Of a stretch of DNA of 64,000 nucleotides, positions 10,732 to 19,104 are shown piece by piece (position 1 is the first letter of the stretch; each line of letters opens with the position of its first letter). The position numbers and the translations under genes were made by a program. The DNA is from Acetivibrio saccincola (GTDB lineage: Bacteria; Bacillota; Clostridia; Acetivibrionales; Acetivibrionaceae), in assembly GCF_002844395.1 (NCBI RefSeq), contig NZ_CP025197.1:1984001-2048000 (forward strand). Reading direction: 5' to 3'. The notes beneath the pieces were generated by a model. It searched no databases. It had not been told where the DNA came from and worked only from the letters and a program-made list of their open reading frames with translations.

Positions 10732-11268
10732 ATGCATATGGAAAGAGGATTAATACATATTTATACCGGCGACGGTAAGGGAAAAACAACGGCTGCAATT
10801 GGCCAGGGCATTCGTGCCTGCGGTAGGGGAAATAAAGTATATATGGTTCAATTCTTAAAAGGACAAAGTACAGGGGAATTATCAACTTTAAAAAAACTAG
10901 AACCGGATTTTAAAGTATTCCGTTTTGAAAAAATAAAGGATTTTGTGTGGAATCTTACCCAAAGCCAGTTAAAAGAGTTAAAATCCCAAATAAACACTGC
11001 TTTTTTGTTTATCAAGAATACCATTAAAAACTGTGATTGCGATTTATTAATTTTAGATGAAATTATGGGGGTTTTAAGCAATAATTTTATTGATACCGGT
11101 AGTGTAATAGAGCTTTTAAAGAACAAACCTGAAAAAATGGAAATTATTTTAACAGGAAGGGACGCACCAAAAGAATTACAGGATATAGCCCATTATGTTT
11201 GTGATATAAAAAGCATAAAACATCCCTTCCAATGCGGTATACCTGCAAGAGAAGGAATAGAGTACTAA
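10732..11268 (+). CDS. cobO: Cob(I)alamin adenosyltransferase, CobA/CobO type
   Basis: 178 residues, typical of the CobA/CobO/BtuR family. It transfers the adenosyl group of ATP to cob(I)alamin. The P-loop TGDGKGKTTAAIG lies at residues 12-24, followed by the family segments GNKVYMVQFLKG and LLILDEIMG, and EIILTGRDAPKEL near residue 139. The ribosome site is weak (GTGGGA). A second in-frame ATG two codons downstream is an equal candidate start. It is a lone gene, divergent from the SpoIID-like gene and closed by a strong terminator. Confidence 0.93.
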   Translation: MHMERGLIHIYTGDGKGKTTAAIGQGIRACGRGNKVYMVQFLKGQSTGELSTLKKLEPDFKVFRFEKIKDFVWNLTQSQLKELKSQINTAFLFIKNTIKNCDCDLLILDEIMGVLSNNFIDTGSVIELLKNKPEKMEIILTGRDAPKELQDIAHYVCDIKSIKHPFQCGIPAREGIEY

Positions 11269-11303
11269 AAAAGAGCTGTATTTAAGTTTTAACAGCTCTT
11301 TTT
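11267..11303 (+). terminator. Terminator after cobO
   Basis: A 12-bp stem AAAAAGAGCTGT/ACAGCTCTTTTT directly follows the stop codon. The T tract is suitable for intrinsic termination. Confidence 0.85.
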
Positions 11304-11451
11304 ACTATATCTTTTTTAATATCTTTTAAAAATCTTTTAATACTCTGTCTAAAACTGTCTTATAAACCTTCTAAAATATATCTTCTAAAATATATCTAGA
11401 AACTGTCTATAACTAACCAAAGCTTTACTCTAAGCTTATATAATGCTGTTT

Positions 11452-11928
11452 TTACTCTAAGGAAAACTCCTTTTTAATTGAGTTTACTGCATCATCAATG
11501 CTTCTTTCATAAACCAGGCAGGATATATCAACTGCTGATGTTGTAATTAATTTTACTTCTATATTTTCTTTTGCCAATGCTTTAAACACCCTTGCTGCAA
11601 CGCCGGGAGTATGCTTCATTTCTTCACCGTATACAGATACTTTGGAATTGTACGCATCCACTTCCACCAAAAAATTTCCCGTCATCTTTTTCTTATAGTC
11701 GTTTAGCAGGGTAATTGCTTTTACCATATCATCTGCCGGAAGGGTAAAGGATATACTTACTGTACCTTTTAAAGGTGCCGGCTTGCTAACCATGTCAATA
11801 TTAATGCCCTCATCTGATAAGACTGCAAATATTTCTGAAATAAGATTTATGTCGTCTGGCATATTCCCTAAAGTTATCATAGCAACATTGTAGGAGACAT
11901 CAATATTTGTTACAGGTCTTTTATCCAT
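11452..11928 (-). CDS. Stand-alone tandem ACT-domain protein, aspartokinase regulatory half
   Basis: 158 residues made of two ACT domains (about 11-80 and 88-155) that resemble the C-terminal regulatory half of aspartate kinase: IFAVLSDEGINIDMVSK, then VSVYGEEMKHTPGVAARVFKALAKENIEVKLITTS. No kinase catalytic domain is present. It closes the asd-dapA-dapB operon 29 nt after dapB. It could be a lysine-sensing subunit for a separate aspartokinase, like the beta chain of some LysC enzymes, but it has its own ATG and ribosome site. The partner is inferred. Confidence 0.85.
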   Translation of the reverse strand: MDKRPVTNIDVSYNVAMITLGNMPDDINLISEIFAVLSDEGINIDMVSKPAPLKGTVSISFTLPADDMVKAITLLNDYKKKMTGNFLVEVDAYNSKVSVYGEEMKHTPGVAARVFKALAKENIEVKLITTSAVDISCLVYERSIDDAVNSIKKEFSLE

Positions 11929-11957
11929 TTTTATACCTCCTCAAATAATAGAAGTTT

Positions 11958-12716
11958 CTATTTGCCCTGGATTAAATCATCCATATCATACATGCCTGCA
12001 CCTTTTCCATGCATAAACACAGCTGCATTTAAAGCTCCTTCTGCAAATATTTCCTTTGACATTGCTATATGATTAATTTCAATTATCTCATCATTTCCGG
12101 CAAAAATCACTGAATGTTCTCCAACAATGGTTCCGCCCCTTACTGCATGAATACCTATTTCTTTTTTGCTTCTCTTTTTCCTGCTTGAATGCCTGTCATA
12201 AACATATTTTTGTTTTTCATCCAAAACAGAATTTACTGCATCTGCAATGGCTAAAGCAGTACCACTGGGGGCATCAATTTTTAAATTATGGTGTTTTTCG
12301 ACAATTTCTATGTCAAAATCTTTTTCAAGGACCTTTGCCGCCTTCTTTACCAAATCTATTAATAAATTAACGCCAATTGACATGTTTGCAGCATAAAAAA
12401 CAGGAATGTCTTTTGACGCAGCTTTAAGTGCATTTATCTGGGAATTTGCAAGTCCGGTAGTGGCAAAAACAGATGGTATTTTTTTAGCCAGGGCAAACTC
12501 AAGTAAGCTTTCTAATGCTTGAGGATGGGAAAAATCAATTATAACATCAATATCTACATTGCATTCCTTCAAATTGTCAAACACCGGATATGTATTTTTA
12601 ATTGAAGTATTCACATCATATCCGGCAACAATTTTTAAATTTTCTTTTTTTTCAGCTAACCTGGTTATAACCTGACCCATGGCACCATTGCAACCACTTA
12701 ATAATATTTTTATCAT
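11958..12716 (-). CDS. dapB: 4-Hydroxy-tetrahydrodipicolinate reductase
   Basis: 252 residues. It reduces the DapA product with NAD(P)H on the way to diaminopimelate and lysine. Visible are the nucleotide-binding start ILLSGCNGAMGQV, the DFSHPQALESLL and TTGL segments, and the substrate signature EIVEKHHNLKIDAPSGTAL near residue 136 with its catalytic His and Lys. It lies 68 nt after dapA and 29 nt before the ACT-domain gene in the riboswitch-controlled operon. Confidence 0.97.
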   Translation of the reverse strand: MIKILLSGCNGAMGQVITRLAEKKENLKIVAGYDVNTSIKNTYPVFDNLKECNVDIDVIIDFSHPQALESLLEFALAKKIPSVFATTGLANSQINALKAASKDIPVFYAANMSIGVNLLIDLVKKAAKVLEKDFDIEIVEKHHNLKIDAPSGTALAIADAVNSVLDEKQKYVYDRHSSRKKRSKKEIGIHAVRGGTIVGEHSVIFAGNDEIIEINHIAMSKEIFAEGALNAAVFMHGKGAGMYDMDDLIQGK

Positions 12717-12784
12717 TTGAACCGCACTTCCTTTAACTTCAGTATATTATTTTTTCAATTTTTATGTGTTACTTTTATACAAAT

Positions 12785-13663
12785 TTAAATCAAATTGTAT
12801 TTCATCAAAACATTTTTCATCTTAGAAAGTTTCTCTTCGTCTAAGTCCACCAAAGGCATACGGCATTTTCCTACATTCATTCCCATAAGATTCATGGCAG
12901 CCTTTAAAGGCATAGGACTTACATCCATAAACAGCGCTTTAATCAAATCAACGTATTTTAGCTGCAGCCTCCTTGCTTCCTCTATATTTCCTTCTAGAAA
13001 GCTTACAACCATATTATGGGTATCTTTAGGAATTATGTTAGCCATAACAGAAATAACACCTTTTCCGCCTAAAGACAGCATAGGCACAGTTAAATCGTCA
13101 TTGCCTGAGTAAACGGTAAAATCATCCCCGCAAAGATTGATAATATCTGCAACCTGATTGATATTACACTCTTTAATGGCAACAATATTGTCAATTTCAG
13201 ACAATGCTTTTATTGTATCAGGTGCAATATTAAGATTTGTCCTTCCCGGTACATTATATAAAACAACAGGTATTTTAATGCTCTCTGCAATATCTTTAAA
13301 ATGCCTGTAAAGACCCATTTGGTTTGTTTTATTATAATACGGGGTCACGCTTAATATAGCATCTGCACCAACTTCTTCTGCATATTGGCTAAGGCTTATT
13401 GCATGTTTTGTATCGTTACTTCCTGTCCCTGCAACAACAGGTATTCTTTTATTTACCTTTTCTACAGCAAATTTTATAACTTCTTTATGCTCTTCATCAG
13501 GCATTGTGGATGCTTCTCCAGTTGTCCCGCAAATAATCAGTGCATCAGTGCCTTCTTTAATCTGAAATTCTATAAGTTCTTCTAATTTTTCAAAATCCAC
13601 ACCATCTTCAGTAAACGGAGTAACAATTGCCACACCTGATCCTGTAAATACCGGCTTTCTCAT
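12785..13663 (-). CDS. dapA: 4-Hydroxy-tetrahydrodipicolinate synthase
   Basis: 292 residues, the standard length. It condenses pyruvate with aspartate semialdehyde. Active-site features are present: the GTTGEAST loop near residue 45, the YYNKTNQMGLYRHF and YNVPGRT tyrosine segments, and the Schiff-base lysine in IVAIKEC near residue 162. It sits between asd (41-nt gap) and dapB, which supply its substrate and use its product. Confidence 0.98.
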   Translation of the reverse strand: MRKPVFTGSGVAIVTPFTEDGVDFEKLEELIEFQIKEGTDALIICGTTGEASTMPDEEHKEVIKFAVEKVNKRIPVVAGTGSNDTKHAISLSQYAEEVGADAILSVTPYYNKTNQMGLYRHFKDIAESIKIPVVLYNVPGRTNLNIAPDTIKALSEIDNIVAIKECNINQVADIINLCGDDFTVYSGNDDLTVPMLSLGGKGVISVMANIIPKDTHNMVVSFLEGNIEEARRLQLKYVDLIKALFMDVSPMPLKAAMNLMGMNVGKCRMPLVDLDEEKLSKMKNVLMKYNLI

Positions 13664-13704
13664 GAAAACACCCCTTTTTAATTTCTTTAATTTTATTATA
13701 TTAT

Positions 13705-14715
13705 TTATTCCCCACTTTGTTCATTCCACATTTTAATTAATTCTTCCGCTATCTGAACTGTATTTGTTGCCGCACCTTTTCTGATATTATCTGCCACAAC
13801 CCAAAAATTTATCCCGCTTTCAACACTGTCATCCCTGCGTATCCTTCCTACAAATACCTCATCTTTGCCGCTTGCATTTATAGGCAAAGGATAAATATTA
13901 TTTGAAACATCATCTTCAACGATAACTCCGGGAGCATTCTTTAGTACCTCTTTTAACTCTTCTAAATCAAAGGGCTTTTCAAACTCAACATTAATGGACT
14001 CACTGTGGGAATTAAATACAGGCACCCTAACAGTTGTGGCTGTGACTTTTAAATCATCCCTTCCTAATATTTTCTTTGTCTCGTCAATCATTTTTTTCTC
14101 TTCCTTGGTATATCCGTCAGGAAGAAATACATCAATATGGGGCAAGCAGTTACCTGCTATTGGATGTGGAAACTTTTCAGGAGCCTTTCCTTTAAGCCCT
14201 TCTTCTAAATCCTTGTATCCTGCCATTCCGGCACCTGATACAGCCTGGTATGTTGAATATACTATTCTTTTAATCCTATATTTGTCCTCTAAAGGCTTTA
14301 AAGCTACAACAGCCTGTATTGTAGAGCAATTCGGGTTAGCTATAATGCCTTTATGGCGTGAAATTTCCCCGGGATTTACCTCCGGAACAACCAAAGGAAC
14401 TTCTGGATCCATTCTCCAAAAACTGCTGTTGTCAACTACCACACATCCTTTTGACGCTGCAATAGGTGCGTACTTCTCACTTATACTTCCGCCTGCTGAA
14501 AACAGGGCTATATCTATCCCTCTGTCAAAGGACTCTTCTGTCAGTTCTTCAACTATATATTCTTCTCCATTAAAGGTTATTTTTGTTCCTGCTGATCGTT
14601 TTGAAGAAAAGAAATATATTTTTTCTATTGGAAGTTTTCTTTCTTCTAATACTTTTAAAATAGTCCGTCCTACCATTCCGGTTGCACCTACAACCGCCAG
14701 GCTTACCTGTTTCAT
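13705..14715 (-). CDS. asd: Aspartate-semialdehyde dehydrogenase
   Basis: 336 residues. It reduces aspartyl phosphate to the semialdehyde. The Rossmann start VVGATGMVGRTIL, the catalytic cysteine in NPNCSTIQ near residue 129, the AVSGAGMAGYKDLEEG loop and the C-terminal VADNIRKGAATNTVQIAEEL are all as expected. It is the first gene of the lysine operon. Its leader carries the lysine riboswitch (14755-15000), which would shut transcription when lysine is plentiful. Confidence 0.97.
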   Translation of the reverse strand: MKQVSLAVVGATGMVGRTILKVLEERKLPIEKIYFFSSKRSAGTKITFNGEEYIVEELTEESFDRGIDIALFSAGGSISEKYAPIAASKGCVVVDNSSFWRMDPEVPLVVPEVNPGEISRHKGIIANPNCSTIQAVVALKPLEDKYRIKRIVYSTYQAVSGAGMAGYKDLEEGLKGKAPEKFPHPIAGNCLPHIDVFLPDGYTKEEKKMIDETKKILGRDDLKVTATTVRVPVFNSHSESINVEFEKPFDLEELKEVLKNAPGVIVEDDVSNNIYPLPINASGKDEVFVGRIRRDDSVESGINFWVVADNIRKGAATNTVQIAEELIKMWNEQSGE

Positions 14716-14754
14716 ATTAACTACCTCCTAAACTTTACATAATTAACAATAAAT

Positions 14755-15000
14755 TAAAAAAGCTGGTCTTAAACCAGCAGTTCAAAATTTCAAGATACCT
14801 CTTATAATAATAACATCTTTTCCTTTGAACTGATAGCTCTCCATCAAATATATGATGACAGTTATATAGCTGTTAACCATATAACCAGAATATACCTATA
14901 AGGGTCAGTATATTCTTCGGCAGTTTCCCCTTTCAAATTCTATCATCAAAGCCCTTACCTTTCAAGAACCCTACTAATGAAAACTGCTCCTCTATCAAAT
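14755..15000 (-). ncRNA. Lysine riboswitch (L box) with terminator
   Basis: Read on the minus strand, the leader opens GATAGAGGAGCAGTTTTCA, continues with GAAAGGGGAAACTGCCGAAG, and closes with GATGGAGAGCTATC. These are the conserved core blocks of the lysine aptamer, and the outer P1 stem GATAG/CTATC pairs 14998-14994 with 14836-14832. About 50 nt further on, a stem GCTGGT/GACCAGC followed by TTTTTT (14779-14755) forms the expression-platform terminator just before asd. The match of order and spacing is very good. Confidence 0.93.
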
Positions 15001-15023
15001 TCCCTATATAATTGTTTGGAAGT

Positions 15024-15052
15024 ATTCTAACATGTTTTTTCCACTATGTCAA
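15024..15052 (-). promoter_or_regulatory. Sigma-A promoter of the lysine operon
   Basis: Perfect TTGACA at 15052-15047 and TAGAAT at 15029-15024 with a 17-nt spacer, read on the minus strand. It starts transcription just upstream of the riboswitch. The edge of the older ISLre2 copy, with its target duplication, lies only 8 nt upstream of the -35 box. Confidence 0.85.
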
Positions 15053-16331
15053 ATGCTTTTTTATTTTGATAGCGTCAATTTATTGTAGGAAAAAGAAAAG
15101 TAGATGGCATCCCATTTTTTATACAACTATTTCAAATAACGGTCTCTTAGTAACGAGAGTATTTTGCATAATTTGCATGCTGAGCTAATTATTTTCTTTT
15201 ATAATTCCTCTAACTTATTGTCTATTATACCATATAACTCTTTCTTTCTATAAAGAATTCATTTTACTCAATACTTGTGACAAATTAGTACGTTTTGTTA
15301 TCTATGTTCCTTCACATTTTATCGCTACTTTTAAAAGAAAAAAGTATTTCTATTGTACCATTTTCCATTTTTGAACAGGTTGTAAAGCCCGGCTGACAAG
15401 TAGTAGCGGGTCATGGTATTAAGTTTGCTTTTTCTTTTCTTTTCTTTTTATGTTTTCTTTGTCTTTTTCCAGATATGTATAATTTATTGATGGGCTTACT
15501 TGTAAACTTTCCGTAATTTTGCTTTATTATTACCTCATCCCTATCCGCATACATATATATAATGCCTAATTCTTTATATAAACCAGTTTACATTACTTTG
15601 AATATAACAGTACACACTCTCATGCCTGTTTGATGATTTCTTTAATTCCCATTAATTTTCCTGAATTTCTCTGCCATACTGCCGTTGATCTTTTGTTTTT
15701 GTTAACTATATCATATACCACGCCATTCTTCTTGTATATTATATTTTCGACACCTTTTCTTTTTCTATTCCAATAGCCTTTTCTTGAACTTAAACATTGA
15801 AAACCTTCGATTTCAATTGTATTTTATTTTCTATAGCTTTTTGTTTTTCATCTTTATATTCGCCTATTTCTCCTTGCATTTTTCTTAATGCAGCTTTATT
15901 TTTAATCTAAAATTTTCAGCATCTGCCTTACTCTCTTCATGTGTTCTACACCTACATATACTTCCCAATATTTCTATTATATTTCCTTATCTTATATGTC
16001 CTTTTCTAACTTAGTGTTAAACATCGTTAAAATACTGTTTTATCTTTTCTATAATTTCCCAATACTGTTTCCTTATTTCACAGTTACGGAAATATTGATC
16101 CATATCTTCAAGCACTTCTTTAAGTATATCGCGTCCAAGTTTAAATAAATCTTCTTTTAGACCAAGAACAAGATCAGCTAAGTCTTTTCCTTCTTCAATA
16201 AAATTTTTTATCTTTTTTTCAATGTTAGCGTAAAGTTATTGTAGGGAATGAGACATAAAATACCATATAAAATTGAAAAGAAGATGACATCCTGTTAAGA
16301 TATTAATACAAAAAAAAATCTAACAGAAAGG

Positions 16332-17865
16332 ATGACATCTTCTATGTATAATAGTATACAACATTTTAATGAATTTGGGGCAAAAAGAATTGAAAAAAAG
16401 ATAAAAAATTTTATTGAAGAAGGAAAAGACTTAGCTGATCTTATTCTTGGTCTGAAAGAAGATTTATTTAAACTTGGACGCGATATACTTAAAGAAGTGC
16501 TTGAAGATATGGATGAATATTTACGTAACTGTGAAATAAGGAAACAGTATTGGGAAATTATAAGAAAAGATAAAACAAGTGCTTGAAGATATGGATGAAT
16601 ATTTACGTAACTGTGAAATAAGGAAACAGTATTGGGAAATTATAAGAAAAGATAAAACAGCTATTTTAACGACATTTGGAACACTAAGTTATAACAGGAC
16701 ATATTTTAAGCATAAGGAAAATGGTAATAGACAACACCTGGTCGACAGGATTGTAGGTGTAGAACCACATGACAGAGTAAGTGCCGATGTTGTAATTAAT
16801 GCAATAGAAGAAGCAGCTGACAGCAGCTACAGAAAGGCAGGAGAAAAGGCGACATATATTGATGAAATCAGCAAACAAGCTGTGATGAATAAAATACATA
16901 ATATTGAAATAGTTGAGCCTGAAATAAAAGTAGATAAAAAGAGAAAAGTAAAAATATTGTATGTTGAGGCAGACGAGGATCATGTAGCATTACAACAAAA
17001 AAGCACATTAAGACAGAATGAGAAGGGCAAGAGAAATACAATTATGCCAAAACTTGTATATGTGCATGAGGGAATTGACTTTGAAAAAAGTAATAAGAAG
17101 AGAAAAGTATTAAAGAATGTTCGATATTTTGGGGGTGTGTATAGTAATTCAGAAAATTTGTGGCTTGAAGTATCGGAATACATATATAAACAATATGACG
17201 TTGATTTTTTAGAGACGGTGTATATATCAGGAGATGGGGCGTCATGGATAAGGCAAGGAGTTAACTGGCTTTCAAAAAGTAAATTTGTACTTGATAGATA
17301 TCATCTTCAAAAATATGTAAGAGTTGCAACCACACATTTAAATGATGAAGCAATAAGCCAAGATTTACAGGACGCATTGAATTTATCTGATAAAAAAAAG
17401 CTAACAAAGGTTTTTAAAAAGATAATCGAAAAGACAGGCGATAATGAAAGTAAAATAAAGGCTATAAAAAGTGCAAAGCGATATATTTTAAATAATTGGG
17501 ATGGTATAGAAATAAGGTCAAACACAAGAATAGTGGGTTGTAGTGCTGAAGGTCATGTGAGTCATGTATTTTCATCCCGTTTAAGTTCAAGACCTAAAGG
17601 CTGGTCGAGAAAAGGTGTAGAAAAGATGTCAAAGCTGATAATATACAAGAAGAATGGCGGTAAGGTATATGACATAGTTATGGCACAAAAACAAAAAAAG
17701 TTAGCAGCTAGTAGGCAAGAAATTCAGGAAAAATTAATTAAGGAATTAAAGAAGTCATCAAACAGGTATGAGAGTGTATGGAATAGTAATTTAACTGTTA
17801 TTCATAAGGGGTGTAAAACTGGTTTATATAAAGAATTAAGGCGTATTATAGGTATATGCGGATAG
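16332..17865 (+). pseudogene. ISLre2 transposase, frameshifted by a tandem duplication
   Basis: The N-terminal part (16332-16586) and the C-terminal part (16579-17865) are in different frames because an 82-bp segment is repeated (16497-16578 and 16579-16660). Ignoring one repeat gives a transposase of about 480 residues, normal for the family. The C-terminal part keeps the DDE-type motifs: YVEADEDHVALQ, YISGDGASWIRQG, FVLDRYHLQKYV, and a late CSAEGHVSHVFSSRLSSRP segment. The start may be the ATG at 16344 rather than 16332; both follow an AGAAAGG site. It is non-functional unless ribosomes shift frame. Confidence 0.88.
16497..16660 (+). repeat. 82-bp perfect tandem duplication inside the transposase gene
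   Basis: Two adjacent copies of 82 bp, each starting GTGCTTGAAGATATGG and ending GATAAAACA, with no obvious differences. Because 82 is not a multiple of three, the downstream frame shifts. The remnant older copy shows this segment only once. Confidence 0.93.
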
Positions 17866-18631
17866 GGATGAGGTAATAATAAAGCAAAAATTACGGGAAA
17901 GTTTACAAGTAAGCCTATCCAATAGGAATTATACATATCTGGAAAAAAGACAAAGAAAAAGAAAAAACATAAAAAAAGAAAAAGAAAAGAAAAAAGCAAA
18001 ACTTTAGTACCATGACCCGCGAAGTCCTACTACTTGTCAAGGCCGGGCTTTGCCCGCTTGTTTTAGCCTTGACAAAATGGAAAATGGTACAATAGAAATA
18101 CTTTTTTCTTTTAAAAGTAGCGTTAAAATGTGAAGGAACATAGATAACAAAATGTACTGATTTGTGACAATCATTGAGTAAAATGGATTCTTTATAGGAA
18201 GAAAGAGTTATATGGTATAATAGAGAATAAGTTAGAGGAGTTATAAAAGAAAATAATTAGCTCAGCATGCAAATTATGCAAAATACTCTCGTTACTAAGA
18301 GACCGTTATTTGAAATAGTTGTATAAAAAATGGGATGCCATCTACTTTTCTTTTTCCTACAATAAATTGACGCTATCTTTTCAATTCTTTTTACCCCAAA
18401 TTCATTAAAATGTTGTATACTATTATACATAGAAGATGTCATCCTTTCTATTTATTATTTTTGGTTAATTAATATCTTAACAGGATGTCATCTTCTTTTC
18501 AATTATATATGGTATTTTATGTCTCATTCCCTACAATAACTTTACGCTAACTTTATTTTTCTCAAAGTATGGTATAATTACTTAAAATACTTAAGGTATA
18601 ATTAAATAATAATGCCATTATTAAACTGGAT

Positions 18632-18931
18632 TTGTTATTTAGTTGTTCAAAAACAAAACGGAGGCAAAAAAATTGGGGAAAAAAATTTAAATTTTTCATC
18701 AAGGTTTTACTACTGGTTTACACCTTTATGTCAATCTCATCATTTAGCATTTTAACTTACGCAAATGAACAGGAAGAATTAAATGATAAGATTGCTATTT
18801 TTTTAAATCTCAATAAATATAGTGAACTTATAAAATTTTTAGATGATGCTATCTCTAAATCCCCAATATTAGCAGCAATTATTAGTTGCAGTTATATAAA
18901 GTTTTACACCTATTTGAAATTATCAAATTAA
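18632..18931 (+). CDS. Small secreted-type protein, possibly frameshifted
   Basis: About 99 residues if read from the TTG at 18632, with a hydrophobic signal-like segment (FFIKVLLLVYTFMSISSFSILTYA) and a 55-residue tail of unknown type. The best ribosome site, GGAGG at 18660-18664, points instead to a TTG at 18673 in another frame, which stops within six codons. One A fewer in the A7 run at 18679-18685 would join that start to the signal peptide (MGKKFKFFIKV). So it is either a decayed gene or a slippage-dependent one. It lies just downstream of the IS pair. Confidence 0.4.
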   Translation: MLFSCSKTKRRQKNWGKKFKFFIKVLLLVYTFMSISSFSILTYANEQEELNDKIAIFLNLNKYSELIKFLDDAISKSPILAAIISCSYIKFYTYLKLSN

Positions 18932-18975
18932 GGCTGTAAATAGATTTTACAAATTATACATTTCTATTTACAGCC
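18932..18975 (+). terminator. Terminator-like hairpin
   Basis: A 12-bp stem GGCTGTAAATAG/CTATTTACAGCC with a 20-nt loop lies immediately after the small ORF, followed by an AT-rich, T-rich tract. Confidence 0.6.
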
Positions 18976-19104
18976 ATTTAATATTTTTTATATTGCCGCA
19001 TTAAAAATTGAAAAAATTATAAAAAAAATATTTCATTAGATATTTTTTCTGTTATACTGTTAATGATGACAATAAAAAAGATATTTAAGTAAGGGGATAT
19101 GATT

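Larger units (their letters stand above)
16224..18377 (+). mobile_element. Younger ISLre2-family element nested in the older copy
   Basis: 2154 bp with ends matching the outer copy (GTTAGCGTAAAG at 16224 and, reversed, GATAGCGTCAAT ending at 18377). It is flanked by the 8-bp direct repeat TTTTCAAT (16216-16223 and 18378-18385). Removing the element and one repeat rejoins the older transposase coding sequence base for base, apart from a point change, which proves a simple insertion. It encodes one ISLre2 (UPF0236-type) transposase, disrupted as described for 16332-17865. About 500 bp after the gene is non-coding and includes a GC-rich stem-forming segment near 18040-18075. Confidence 0.9.
15068..18551 (-). 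mobile_element. Older ISLre2-family element, gutted and interrupted
   Basis: The ends are imperfect inverted repeats: GATAGCGTCAATTTATTG at 15068 and, reversed, GTTAGCGTAAAGTTATTG ending at 18551. Both are flanked by the same 8-bp sequence TTTATTTT (15060-15067 and 18552-18559), a target-site duplication. The transposase lies on the minus strand in two pieces: the start at about 18442-18386 (MYNSIQHFNEFGVKRIEK) and the rest within 16215-15500, with large internal deletions and many frameshifts. A second copy occupies 16224-18377. Without it and its duplicated target, only about 1.3 kb of this copy remains, so it cannot move on its own. Confidence 0.88.

Noticed and set aside
15939-16148. Plus-strand ORF in the left IS remnant
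   Set aside because: Antisense to the degraded older transposase; no start signal.
18257-18442. 61-codon minus-strand ORF beginning MTSSMYNSIQHF
   Set aside because: It is the transposase start of the older IS copy running into the inserted copy, not a separate gene.
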